This document shows, piece after piece, positions 24,257-32,235 of a DNA stretch of 64,000 nt. This stretch comes from Nitrospira moscoviensis (GTDB lineage: Bacteria > Nitrospirota > Nitrospiria > Nitrospirales > Nitrospiraceae): NCBI RefSeq assembly GCF_001273775.1, contig NZ_CP011801.1, forward strand, positions 4,070,001 to 4,134,000, given 5' to 3'. Within the stretch, counting starts at the first letter, position 1. Each line of letters begins with the position of its first letter. The position numbers and the translations under genes are program-made. The notes beneath the pieces were generated by a model. That model saw only the letters and a program-made list of their open reading frames with translations. It was not told the origin of the DNA and ran no database searches.

Positions 24257-24661
24257 TCATATGGCGAACCGATCCTTGTAGACATGCTCCTTCGCCGCCT
24301 TGTGCACAGCGGCCAGGAGCGTTTGGGGCGCCACCGGCTTGATGAGATAGTCGGCCACGCCTTTCTTCAGCAGCGTGGTGGCGCGATCCAGGTTGGCGTC
24401 GCCGGTCATGACGATGATCGGCACCGAGGGAAACTGATCCTGGAAATACAGGATGGCCTCCACCCCGTTGACCTTCGGCATGTGGATGTCGCACACGACG
24501 GCGTCGATCATCAGAGGGTTGTCGCCGGACTTAATGGCTTTGATCGCCTCCTCGCCATCATTCGCATCGATGACCTCGTAGCCCGCTTTCGTCAGCGTGA
24601 GCCGTACCGACTTGCGCACCTCCGCTTCGTCGTCGACCACCAATACCCGTCCGAGTCCCAT
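24257..24661 (-). CDS. Single-domain response regulator (CheY-like)
   Basis: A 134-aa receiver with acidic residues in VLVVDDEAEVRK, phospho-acceptor in VVCDIHMPKVNG, Thr in VMTGDAN and Lys in YLIKPVA. No output domain. GGGAGG upstream of ATG 24661 sets the start. It heads the minus-strand receiver/receiver/kinase group and is divergent from the sigma-54 activator. Confidence 0.88.
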   Translation of the reverse strand: MGLGRVLVVDDEAEVRKSVRLTLTKAGYEVIDANDGEEAIKAIKSGDNPLMIDAVVCDIHMPKVNGVEAILYFQDQFPSVPIIVMTGDANLDRATTLLKKGVADYLIKPVAPQTLLAAVHKAAKEHVYKDRFAI

Positions 24662-24905
24662 GGTGCCCCTCCCGGTTAAGGCCGCCCACGTCATTGCGAG
24701 CCGCTGCCCGGTTGATAGAGCAACCGATGTACCAGCACACCGCGGAGCGCCTTGGAGTGAAGCAAGCGATTGATAGAGCTGCGAAAGCGATGCAAACCCA
24801 CACAGCTCGAAAGCAGGCGTGGACGCCGGCCGTTTGCGGAACCTTATCGATTCGGATATGGTACTGATCTTCTTGAATGCCGCTCTTCACCGGTCGCGGA
24901 GCTCC

Positions 24906-26261
24906 ATGAAACCCCTCGTGCTCGTCGCCGACGATGACCCCGCCGTTCTGAGCGCCCTACGTCTCGGCCTGCAGACCAAAGGCTATGAGGTGCTTTCGGC
25001 CGCCGACGGCCCGGCGGCGCTGGAGGCCCTGGACCGGCAGTCGCCCGATTTGGCGTTTGTGGATATCGAGATGCCCGGCTTGAACGGCATCGAGGTGCTC
25101 CGGCGCATGAGGAAAGACCGGCCGGCGTTGCCTGTCATCATCATGACGGCACACGGCACGGTGGCCCGGGCCGTGGAGGCGATGAAGGAAGGCGCGACGG
25201 ATTTCCTGACCAAGCCGTTCGACATCGACCAGATGCTGGTCGTCGTCGAGCGCGCCTTGCGGCAGGAAGACTTGCGGCGGGAGGCGGAAACGCTGCGGTC
25301 GGAGGTGGACGGCCGTTATGACATGGCGGCGACGTCCAGTCCGGTGATGCAGCGCGTGATCGACACCCTCAAGAAGGCGGCGCAGAGCGACGCCACGGTC
25401 CTGCTGTTGGGCGAAAGCGGCGTGGGCAAGGATCTCTTGGCGCGCTCGCTCCATGCCTGGAGCCCGCGGCGCGAAAAACTCTTCGTGCCGGTGAATTGCG
25501 TGGCGCTGTCGGAGGAGCTCCTGGAGTCCGAGCTGTTCGGCCATGAAAAAGGCGCCTTCACCGGCGCGCACAGCCAGAAACTTGGGAAGCTCGAGGTCGC
25601 CAGCGGCGGCACCGTGTTTTTGGACGAGATCGGCGACATGAAGCCGGCGCTGCAGGCGAAGCTGCTGCGATTTCTCCAGAATCGGGAGTTCGACCGGGTC
25701 GGCGGCACCAGGGCGGTGAAGGTGGACGTGCGTGTGGTCGCGGCCACGAACCGCGATCTCCAACAGGCCGTCAAAGCCGGGACCTTCCGTGCCGATCTGT
25801 TTTTCCGCTTGAACGTGGTGAGCCTCACGGTGCCGCCGCTCAGAGACCGGTTGGAAGATGTGCCGCAACTGGCGGAAATCTTCCTCCGTCGCTGCTGCCG
25901 GGATATGAAAAAGCCGGCGATGCGGCTCTCGGAGGCGGCCATGAAGAAGTTGACCGGCTATCCTTGGCCGGGCAACGTCCGCGAGCTGGAAAACACCATC
26001 GAGCGGGCGGTCGTCTTGAAGAGCGGTTCCACTCTGGAACCGGAGGATGTGTTGCTGCAGGCGGCCGACTTGGTCGGCGAGGCGGGAGAGGCCGGCGCCG
26101 AAGGGCTGCTCCCCTACCATGAGTCGGTCGATCAGCACCGGCGGCGGATCATTCGGCGGGCCCTCGATCGCTCCGGCGGAAGCCGAGTTCGGGCCGCTCA
26201 GCTGCTCGGGCTGCAACCCACCTACCTTTCGCGGCTGCTGAAGCAGCTGAACATTTCATAA
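24906..26261 (+). CDS. Sigma-54-dependent NtrC-family response regulator
   Basis: A 451-aa activator. Receiver with D53 (LAFVDIEMPG) and K103 (LTKPF); AAA+ domain with Walker A GESGVGKD (169-176), the sigma-54 contact loop GAFTGA (216-221), Walker B in TVFLDEIGDM and an arginine finger region FRADLFFRLNV; C-terminal Fis-type helix-turn-helix (SRVRAAQLLGLQPTYLSRLLKQL). Phosphorylation should trigger ATP-driven opening of sigma-54 promoters. The divergent kinase/receiver genes are likely upstream partners. I see no convincing -24/-12 element within this locus, so its targets are elsewhere. Confidence 0.93.
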   Translation: MKPLVLVADDDPAVLSALRLGLQTKGYEVLSAADGPAALEALDRQSPDLAFVDIEMPGLNGIEVLRRMRKDRPALPVIIMTAHGTVARAVEAMKEGATDFLTKPFDIDQMLVVVERALRQEDLRREAETLRSEVDGRYDMAATSSPVMQRVIDTLKKAAQSDATVLLLGESGVGKDLLARSLHAWSPRREKLFVPVNCVALSEELLESELFGHEKGAFTGAHSQKLGKLEVASGGTVFLDEIGDMKPALQAKLLRFLQNREFDRVGGTRAVKVDVRVVAATNRDLQQAVKAGTFRADLFFRLNVVSLTVPPLRDRLEDVPQLAEIFLRRCCRDMKKPAMRLSEAAMKKLTGYPWPGNVRELENTIERAVVLKSGSTLEPEDVLLQAADLVGEAGEAGAEGLLPYHESVDQHRRRIIRRALDRSGGSRVRAAQLLGLQPTYLSRLLKQLNIS

Positions 26262-26272
26262 AGTCGGGCGGC

Positions 26273-26356
26273 CTATTCGCTCCTCCAAATCACTTCGACA
26301 CACCAGAGTCCAGCCGCCACGATCGACAACGATAAGAAGGTCACGAGGAGTAACAT
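26273..26356 (-). CDS. Possible 27-aa single-pass membrane peptide
   Basis: This short frame encodes MLLLVTFLSLSIVAAGLWCV followed by EVIWRSE, a hydrophobic helix of about 19 residues and a charged tail, in the style of small membrane proteins such as KdpF or CydX. GGAGG lies six nt before the ATG, an excellent ribosome site, in a region otherwise empty of genes. It is convergent with the sigma-54 activator, ending 11 nt beyond that gene's stop. Function unknown. Short ORFs are easily produced by chance, so the call rests on the combined ribosome site and hydrophobic profile. Confidence 0.5.
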   Translation of the reverse strand: MLLLVTFLSLSIVAAGLWCVEVIWRSE

Positions 26357-26614
26357 GGTCGCCTCCGTTGTGCTCTTGTCTCTGCTGCCTGGTGTCTCCC
26401 TGTCGCAGAGGATAAGCAGATCGCATGCCTCGCCATGACGGCGAAAAAATCGGCATTTCCGAGGATCTCTGGAAGAGAAAATGCCCGGAGGCGCTGCACA
26501 TCGGATAAGGCCGCTTATCCGATCGGATAGCCGCGGCGGCGTCGTGATGGCCGACCCGCCCGCTGGACAGGTTCCCGAAGGCTGTGCTAAGGTGTCGTTC
26601 CTTGCTTGCCAGGA
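26357..26614. other. Gene-free spacer before the tRNAs with one palindrome
   Basis: No coding sequence is supported here; the longer minus-strand frame runs into tRNA-Arg. CGGATAAG (26502-26509) and CTTATCCG (26514-26521) form a perfect 8-bp inverted repeat with a 4-nt centre, and GGATAAG appears once more at 26401-26407, so these could be binding sites for a regulator of the small peptide or the tRNAs. Confidence 0.4.
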
Positions 26615-26691
26615 GCGCCTGTAGCTCAGCTGGATAGAGCATCAGCCTCCGGAGCTGAGGGCCACAGGTTCAAATCCTGTCAGGCGCACCA
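26615..26691 (+). tRNA. tRNA-Arg (anticodon CCG)
   Basis: A 77-nt cloverleaf: acceptor GCGCCTG pairs with CAGGCGC, D-arm GCTC..GAGC, anticodon stem TCAGC/GCTGA with loop CTCCGGA giving anticodon CCG (codon CGG), T-arm ACAGG-TTCAAAT-CCTGT, discriminator A and encoded CCA. Confidence 0.97.
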
Positions 26692-26750
26692 CCAGCAAGC
26701 AGGCAGGGACCGCGAGCAAGATTCTTCCAGACCGACATACCGACCTAGGT

Positions 26751-26831
<81 letters not shown>

Positions 26832-26887
26832 CACGTCTTGCAACTCGATTGTTTGGAATCTGCGAATGACTGCGCTATCCTCACGCC

Positions 26888-27085
26888 GTGAAAGTTGGGG
26901 ATATCCTCGACAGATTGCGACAAGACGGCTGGTTCCTCGTTGCGACGAAGGGCAGTCACCGACAGTTCAAACACCAAACTAAACCAGGTCGCGTGACCGT
27001 TGCCGGCAAGCTCAGCGACGACTTGCCTCCTGGAACGTTGAATAGTATTTTTAAGCAAGCTGGCTGGAAGAAGGGGATGAACTAA
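26888..27085 (+). CDS. hicA: HicA-type mRNA interferase toxin
   Basis: A 65-aa HicA/YcfA protein with dsRBD-like fold: ILDRLRQDGWFLVATKGSHRQFKHQTKPGRVTVAGK contains the catalytic His of GSHRQF, and NSIFKQAGW is the usual C-terminal helix. HicA cleaves mRNA unless bound by HicB. The start is GTG with no Shine-Dalgarno sequence. TTTGGA (26852-26857) and TATCCT (26876-26881) could be promoter boxes only a few nt before the GTG, suggesting a leaderless message. hicB follows after 1 nt. It is the first gene inside the tRNA-Lys island. Confidence 0.9.
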   Translation: MKVGDILDRLRQDGWFLVATKGSHRQFKHQTKPGRVTVAGKLSDDLPPGTLNSIFKQAGWKKGMN

Positions 27086-27086
27086 G

Positions 27087-27299
27087 GTGCGTTATGCGGT
27101 CGTGATTGAGAAAGCTCCGTCGAATTATGCCGCCTATGTTCCGGACCTGCCTGGCTGCGTTGCGACGGGTTCCACCGTGGCGGAAACTGAAACCCTGATT
27201 CGAGAAGCCATCGAATTTCATTTGGAGGGTCTGAAAGCAGACGGCCTCCCAATCCCCCCGCCGAACAGCCAAGTCGAATACGTCGATGTCCCAGCCTGA
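27087..27299 (+). CDS. hicB: HicB-type antitoxin
   Basis: A 70-aa HicB with the typical partially degraded RNase H-like fold: YAVVIEKAPSNYAAYVPDLPGCVATGSTVAETETLIREAIEFHLEGLKADGLPIPPP. It lacks the C-terminal DNA-binding (Arc or HTH) domain of longer HicB proteins, so autoregulation may be weak. The GTG start is 1 nt after the hicA stop. Confidence 0.92.
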   Translation: MRYAVVIEKAPSNYAAYVPDLPGCVATGSTVAETETLIREAIEFHLEGLKADGLPIPPPNSQVEYVDVPA

Positions 27300-27384
27300 G
27301 ACTACATCGCGATAAGATCGTCTTGACCATTAAAGTCTAAAAACAAGGCGGCGCTTTTGTGCGTGCCTACCACAAAAGACTCCC

Positions 27385-27418
27385 GACACCTTTTCTTTTC
27401 AGACACCTTTTCTTTTCA
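27385..27418. repeat. Perfect 17-bp tandem duplication
   Basis: GACACCTTTTCTTTTCA occurs twice head to tail (27385-27401 and 27402-27418) in the 198-nt gap between hicB and the excisionase-like gene. GACACCTTT also occurs at the IS fragment near 32089, so this may be leftover transposon-end sequence. I see no gene in the gap. Confidence 0.6.
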
Positions 27419-27497
27419 GGACGTACGAAGACCACGGCGACGAATTCCTGGATCGTCCTCGCTGAGTGGACAGCTTAGCGAAGTGGATGAATAAAGC

Positions 27498-27740
27498 TTG
27501 GGCGCTACAGTTAGGCACCAGCCTCCGCTCTATACGAAACTTAAAACGTTAAGTAGCCTGTCCCTCTTTTTCCTCCCCGAATACACCGGGCTCTCAGTCC
27601 ACACCCTCTACACCATGGTCAGCCAACGCCGAATCCCATACGTCAAGGCAGGTCGGCTGACCAAATTTGATCTCAAAGCTATCGATGCATGGATTGAGAG
27701 AAGCTCGGTGAAGCCCCTCTCACGAATGGTCCTGAAATAG
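27498..27740 (+). CDS. Excisionase/MerR-like helix-turn-helix protein
   Basis: An ORF of up to 80 aa whose C-terminal 50 residues match the excisionase-family HTH: FLPEYTGLSVHTLYTMVSQRRIPYVKAGRLTKFDLKAIDAWIE. Such proteins bend DNA at attachment sites or act as small regulators. The start is unsure: TTG 27498 opens the frame but the N-terminal 25 residues do not look conserved, and no ribosome site is obvious. In an integrated island it could be the recombination directionality factor of a lost integrase. Confidence 0.65.
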   Translation: MGATVRHQPPLYTKLKTLSSLSLFFLPEYTGLSVHTLYTMVSQRRIPYVKAGRLTKFDLKAIDAWIERSSVKPLSRMVLK

Positions 27741-27859
27741 CCACTGCGAACTCTTTCCTCTCTCGTGAACTGGACAAACCTTACTATGGCAAGACCACCT
27801 CGTTTTTGGATAAATGGCTTAGACAGTTACATTAATCAGTGTTTACATATACTTATGAA

Positions 27860-27912
27860 ATTCCCAAAATGGGAATATTTATCTTGATCCCTTTATGGGA
27901 ACAGGATACAAT
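27860..27912 (+). promoter_or_regulatory. higB promoter with two operator palindromes
   Basis: TTGATC (27884-27889) and TACAAT (27907-27912) have a 17-nt spacer and make a good sigma-70 promoter. A perfect palindrome ATTCCCAAAATGGGAAT (27860-27876) lies just upstream and a second TCCC-N5-GGGA site (27888-27900) inside the spacer. They are the expected binding sites of the HigA-type repressor encoded downstream. Transcription would begin at about 27919, almost at the higB ATG (27921). The rest of the 180-nt gap (27741-27859) is AT-rich and holds no gene I can support. Confidence 0.65.
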
Positions 27913-27920
27913 TTGCATCC

Positions 27921-28205
27921 ATGCAGCTTGTGGGATTGAAGGTTCTTCATGAGTTCATGAAACAGCACCTCGACATTCAAGGTCCTCTCGAAACATGGAT
28001 TCAGGAAGTCCGTGAAGCTTCGTGGAAAACAACGCTGGAAATAAAAGCTCGCTATGCCAGTGCAAGTTTCCTGTCCGACAACCGCGTGATCTTCAATGTG
28101 AAGGGGAATAAATATCGGTTACTCGTGAAAGTTGGCTTCAATCTTCAGACCGTACTCATACAGAGGATTGGCACGCATGCAGAATATGACAAATGGGATC
28201 TCTGA
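27921..28205 (+). CDS. higB: HigB-type mRNA interferase toxin
   Basis: A 94-aa HigB_toxin family protein of the RelE fold: KVLHEFMKQHLDIQGPLETWIQEVREASWKTTLEIKARYASASFLSDNRVIFNVKGNKYRLLVKVGFN...IGTHAEYDKWDL. The ending HAEYDKW is diagnostic. It would cleave ribosome-bound mRNA. The message is probably leaderless (start predicted at ~27919). The antitoxin gene follows after 13 nt. Confidence 0.93.
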   Translation: MQLVGLKVLHEFMKQHLDIQGPLETWIQEVREASWKTTLEIKARYASASFLSDNRVIFNVKGNKYRLLVKVGFNLQTVLIQRIGTHAEYDKWDL

Positions 28206-28218
28206 CAGAGGGGCACAC

Positions 28219-29418
28219 ATGAAAGTGATAAAGACCGAAGCAGAATATCGTTCTGCCTTGGAAGAGATTGAGAAGTTAATTGGCCTCGACCCTACGCCTG
28301 GCACCACAGAAGCGGACACGGCTGAACTTCTCACCACCCTCGTACAGGCCTATGAAGCGAAGCATTTTCCAATTGGGCTTCCCGATGCTGTTACGGCAAT
28401 TCGGTTCAGGATGGAGCAGCAGAACCTCTCCCAGAATGATCTCATTCCATACCTTGGAACCAGAAGCAGGGCGTCTGAAATCCTGGCAGGGAAGCGGCCT
28501 CTTTCCTTGTCGATGATTCGCGCGCTTCACTATGGACTAGGGATACCGGCTTCGGTCCTGCTTCAAAAACCATCGGCCAGCCAGAAAGAGCAGGACATTG
28601 ATTGGAAGAAGTTTCCGGTCAAAGAGATGATCAAACGGGGCTGGATACAGGCGACTTCAATCAACCAGGACAATATTCGCGAAGTCTTGCGAGATTTCTT
28701 TGGCCAAATCACACCCTCGCCAGCTATGGCCAATGTCTACCTAAAGAAAGACCACGTTCGTTCCCACAGACCTGTTGATTACTATGCCTTAGCTGCATGG
28801 AGCACGCGAATTCTTATCTGCGCAAAGGATCTTCCTGGTCTTGCCCGATATCAACCCGGAGTCATAAATCTCGATTTCCTTCGCACCGTGGCGCGATTGA
28901 GCCGATCAACAGATGGACCGTTACTTGCGCGTGACTTCCTGCTGCAACATGGAATCGCTGTAGTGATCGAAGAACACCTTCCAAAAACCTACATCGACGG
29001 TGCAGCCCTGATGGCGCCTTCAGGGCAACCGGTTATTGGACTCACTCTTCGACGAGACAGGATTGACAACTTCTGGTTTGTCCTCATCCACGAGTTAATT
29101 CATATCTGGCGGCATGTGCTTAGTCCAAGTTCTGTATTTTTTGATGATTTCGATGAAGAGGGAAACACCGATCGACAAGAAAAAGAAGCTGACGAGCTTG
29201 CACGTGAAGCACTAATACCGCGAAGGGTATGGGAGAGAAGCCATGCAAGAGTGCTCCGCTCTCCAGACGCTGCAAAGTTATTAGCGGATGAGTTGAATGT
29301 CCATCCCGCAATCGTAGCTGGAAGGATGAGATGGGAAGCTAAGAACTACAAAATTCTGAATCAAATGATTGGGCTGGGTCAGGTCAAATGTCTCTTTCTA
29401 GAGAGGTCAATCGCCTAA
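28219..29418 (+). CDS. HigA-like XRE antitoxin fused to ImmA/IrrE metallopeptidase
   Basis: A 399-aa fusion. Residues 1-115 are HigA-like with an XRE helix-turn-helix (FRMEQQNLSQNDLIPYLGTRSRASEILAGKRPLSLSMIRAL, ~63-102). After a linker, residues ~180-380 form an ImmA/IrrE domain with zinc motif HELIH (291-295) and a downstream helix with glutamates (EKEADELAREAL) for the third ligand. ImmA peptidases cleave repressors after a stress signal, so the protein may neutralise HigB, repress the operon and be self-inactivating. ATG 28219 has GAGGGG upstream. The beta-family gene follows after 15 nt. Confidence 0.88.
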   Translation: MKVIKTEAEYRSALEEIEKLIGLDPTPGTTEADTAELLTTLVQAYEAKHFPIGLPDAVTAIRFRMEQQNLSQNDLIPYLGTRSRASEILAGKRPLSLSMIRALHYGLGIPASVLLQKPSASQKEQDIDWKKFPVKEMIKRGWIQATSINQDNIREVLRDFFGQITPSPAMANVYLKKDHVRSHRPVDYYALAAWSTRILICAKDLPGLARYQPGVINLDFLRTVARLSRSTDGPLLARDFLLQHGIAVVIEEHLPKTYIDGAALMAPSGQPVIGLTLRRDRIDNFWFVLIHELIHIWRHVLSPSSVFFDDFDEEGNTDRQEKEADELAREALIPRRVWERSHARVLRSPDAAKLLADELNVHPAIVAGRMRWEAKNYKILNQMIGLGQVKCLFLERSIA

Positions 29419-29433
29419 AAAGGAAGGTGGCTG

Positions 29434-30474
29434 ATGTTCGACCACTCCCATTACGTACCCGTTCTTCGATGGAAACAAGCAGAACAACACGCCCTACGCG
29501 ATTTGTTCCCCTGGGTGAAGTCAAAACTCACTCCGCTTATCGAAGCGCCGGAGTGGGGGCCAAAAAGCTCGGGGCCGCTGCTCAAGTATCCGGCCTCTCT
29601 TCTCAAGATGTGGGGAACAGCGCCTTTCTTCTTTGACTTTGGCCCATTCTCGTCAGGAATTTCCGCGGACACCCTCGAAGAGTTTTTCGCTGAATCCATG
29701 AGCCGTGGTTTATCAATGATTCCGACAGTAGGGCTAGCAAGCAATGCAGTCCTGCTTGATGCCGTTGCCAATGAGAACAAAGAGGATGGCCAAGAGGCCT
29801 GTATTCGATTGTACCGAGACGACATAAATCGATCAGACCTGAATGCTGCATTGGAAGAATTGCTAGACCGGCTGAGATTCCAGGAGTCCGCCGTGAATCT
29901 GTTGATTGATTTGAAGGTCCACCAGCCTTCAGACTCGGTCCTAGCCCCTCTTCTCTTTCAGATACCAAAGATTACGAAGTGGCGGACCCTCACGGTCGTT
30001 TCGGGATCATTCCGGGAGAATCTCACGGGAGTTCCGGTTGGGCGTCATGAATTCCCTCGTAATGAATGGACAGCGTGGTTCACATCAGTAAAGAACCACG
30101 CACTCCCGCGAAAGCCGACTTTCGGAGACTACGCGATTCTCCACCCGAAGCTGGTCAAACCGAAACCAAATCTAAATGTGAGCGCGAGTATTCGTTACAC
30201 ATCGTTCGACTACTGGGTTGTCATGAAAGGGGAAGGGTTGCGAAACAAGAGTGGGGCTGGATTTGCACAATACCCAGCAAATGCCGACCTCCTCATGATG
30301 CAACCTGAATTTTGTGGAGCCTGGTTCAGTCCGGGAGATCGTTACATTTCCGAGATCGCTCTTAAAAAGAAGCCGACCGGAAATCCAAAAACCTGGCTTC
30401 AAGCAGGCATCAGTCACCACCTAGCTTTCACGACCGATCAGATGACGAAAATGTTTGTGTCCTTACGCGGCTAG
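29434..30474 (+). CDS. Beta-family protein (phage T4 beta protein-like)
   Basis: A 346-aa soluble protein. The start YVPVLRWKQAEQHALRDL...LTPLIEAPE is the hallmark of the beta-protein family (PF14350), found in phages and next to ImmA-type genes in bacteria; function unknown. GGAAGGTGG precedes the ATG. It is the third gene of the HigB / HigA-ImmA / beta operon, which suggests an effector or accessory role in a defence module (inference). Confidence 0.75.
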   Translation: MFDHSHYVPVLRWKQAEQHALRDLFPWVKSKLTPLIEAPEWGPKSSGPLLKYPASLLKMWGTAPFFFDFGPFSSGISADTLEEFFAESMSRGLSMIPTVGLASNAVLLDAVANENKEDGQEACIRLYRDDINRSDLNAALEELLDRLRFQESAVNLLIDLKVHQPSDSVLAPLLFQIPKITKWRTLTVVSGSFRENLTGVPVGRHEFPRNEWTAWFTSVKNHALPRKPTFGDYAILHPKLVKPKPNLNVSASIRYTSFDYWVVMKGEGLRNKSGAGFAQYPANADLLMMQPEFCGAWFSPGDRYISEIALKKKPTGNPKTWLQAGISHHLAFTTDQMTKMFVSLRG

Positions 30475-30624
30475 ATAGCCTGAGGACTCGTCGTTGATCT
30501 TCTTGGCGCGGGCAGGAGCCGGAGCTGGTGTCTAGGGGTCTGGGGAGGTCAGCTTCCCGGTTTTGGCATACACGTTCTACGGAATCGGAAGGTGGCTCCA
30601 GGAGAAAGGGCCTCGACCGCGAGG

Positions 30625-31429
30625 TCAGGGAACTTTCCGTATCAGGGCGGCATCGAGCCGTCGATGGATGAGAGAGGCTAGGGATTAGGAGGTCTTCGGC
30701 GTCTTCCTTGCTCATAGCCCATAAGATGCGGGCTTCGTGGGCGGTAATGTTTCTGAACATGCCGAAGGTTCCTTTGACGAGGTTGGCAAATCCACGCTGT
30801 TCGCTCTTCAAGCTTTCTGTGGACAAGGAATTGAAGGCGAGAATTGGATTGCCTCCAGCCAGGGCTTTATCCACTAAGTCGGCTCCATCGTGCGACAGTC
30901 CGGTTCTGGATCGGAGTTTGTCGGCGATACTCTTGGTTGCTTCGAGCACGGCATGAAAATAATTGTCGGCGACAAGCTCGGCACGGCAGAAACGCAAAAT
31001 GTCCGGGTGCACGCCGCGGGTGGTGAGGTCGGCCCGCAGCTCTTGAGCTCGCCGTTCGGCCTCGGTGAGTGTCTGAGCCGGAGTGACGCTGTACAGTTTT
31101 CCAGTTGCATCGACAGCGAGACCAGAGAAAGCAAGGGCGCGATTGACGTTGGCGCGCAGGGGCTCGAAACGATGAGAACATCTGGCATAGCGTTCCGGCT
31201 TGAGAGCTTGTCTTATAAATTCAAGGATGGCGCGGCGGTTCTGACTCTTGTTTTGGCGCTCAACGAAAGCATTTTGCAGCCGCTTCCACTTGGTGTTGGT
31301 TGGGTCTGGGTCTGCCATTTTCAAGGAAGCGAGAATATGACCTATTTCCGATCCTGTTAACCCCTCCGATGTGTCAGCGAGCGCCTGCGCGATAGCTTCT
31401 ATCTCGCTCTGAGAGAATGTTTGCTCCAT
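30625..31429 (-). pseudogene. TIGR02391 family gene, frameshifted near its 3' end
   Basis: The frame from ATG 31429 encodes a TIGR02391 (Hypoth_Ymh) protein with NPILAFNSLSTESLKSEQRGFANLVKGTFGMFRNITAHEARILWAMSKEDAEDLL. The family then ends in a short helix of the type SLIHRRLDAA. Here that helix (SLASLIHRRLDAALIRK) appears in the next frame, ending at 30625, while the original frame runs on as 80 unlike residues to 30428. One extra base around 30683-30690 explains this. It is either a real mutation or a sequencing error. TIGR02391 proteins are common in defence and mobile islands; function unknown. Confidence 0.75.
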
Positions 31430-31683
31430 GGTGGATTATCTTTGAGAGTTGATGCGGGAAGCGCGCATGGACCCCCGCGGGCTTACGCTCGTGGTTCCCT
31501 TAATTACGAACTACGCTCGTCCTGCTGCGCAGGACCATGCTCTCATCCCCGTCTTCACAGACAGGGAACTCCCGCTGGATTAGATGGTGGATGATTGCCC
31601 GTTTTTGTTTCTGTTTCAAGTTCTTTGGTAGGAAATCTTGAAAACTATCTCATTTTCCCGGACGAGAAAGTCGCGGGCCGCTG
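31430..31683. other. Gene-free stretch between the TIGR02391 gene and the ArdC remnant
   Basis: No coding frame here looks real. The stretch has short inverted segments such as GTCCTGCTGCGCAGGAC (31518-31534), a perfect palindrome-like hairpin that could be a terminator of the ArdC gene. Otherwise nothing is recognisable. Confidence 0.35.
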
Positions 31684-32045
31684 TCAGGCGGCCTGCTCTG
31701 CCGGCGGCGACTGGATCCGCTGGAGAAAATCGGCGGCGCGTTGCGCGTGGGCCGCGGCCGAAAAGATGGCGCGTTTGTCGTCCTTGAGGATCTTGAGCCA
31801 GTGGCCGAGATACGCGGCGTGGTCGTCGCGGATGTCGGGCGTGATGCCGAGGTCGGCGCAGAGGAAGGCAGAGCCAAGTTCGGCGACCAATTCCTCGCGC
31901 GCATAGCCTTCGTCGCCGAAGCGTTGCCGGCCGAAGTCGCGGGCGAGACGTTTTTCGTGATGCGTCCAGTGTGTGAGCTCGTGGAGCGCGGTTGAGTAGT
32001 AGCTTTCCTTATCCTTGAAAGCCTCAAAAGGCGGTAGCTGCAGGT
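31684..32045 (-). pseudogene. ArdC-type anti-restriction protein, C-terminal remnant
   Basis: About 118 residues in one minus-strand frame match the C-terminus of ArdC/DUF1738 anti-restriction proteins: LPPFEAFKDKESYYSTALHELTHWTHHEKRL contains the metallopeptidase motif HELTH, followed by EELVAELGSAFLCADLGI and a HAAYLGHWLKILKDDKRAIFSAAAHAQRAADFL end. The N-terminal ~170 residues with the ssDNA-binding domain are missing: upstream of LQLPP the frame meets a stop and then IS-like sequence (32046-32120). ArdC protects incoming plasmid DNA from restriction enzymes. The gene was evidently cut by the insertion. Confidence 0.85.
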
Positions 32046-32235
32046 CAGTTTGGGGTCAGATAGAGGTGGCCCGGATTTGACAGACACCTTTGAATGGGGA
32101 CAGGATCCCCAAGGAGGTGTCCGATGGGTGCACGCAAGCAGTTCACGCCGGAGTTTAAACGTGAAGCCGTCCAGCTGTTAGAGAGCGGGAGTCGCCCCGC
32201 CTCCGAAATCGCCCGGGAATTGGGCATTGCCCTGG
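32046..32235 (+). mobile_element. IS3-family 5' fragment (orfA start)
   Basis: This stretch holds an IS left-end-like segment (TTGACAGACACCTTTG near 32081), a strong AAGGAGGT ribosome site (32111-32118) and the first ~36 codons of an IS3-type OrfA (ARKQFTPEFKREAVQLLESG...ARELGIA). The remaining transposase is absent; homology stops abruptly at about 32232. It interrupts ardC on its left and supplies the start of the HEPN gene on its right. Confidence 0.75.

Noticed and set aside
26256..26642. 128-codon minus-strand frame before the tRNAs
   Set aside because: It runs through the 5' end of tRNA-Arg and has no domain; only the short 27-aa frame inside the same stretch has a ribosome site and hydrophobic helix.
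30428..30624. C-terminal 80-residue tail of the TIGR02391 frame as a genuine domain
   Set aside because: Ser/Arg/Pro-rich with no family match, while the expected family ending exists one frame away.
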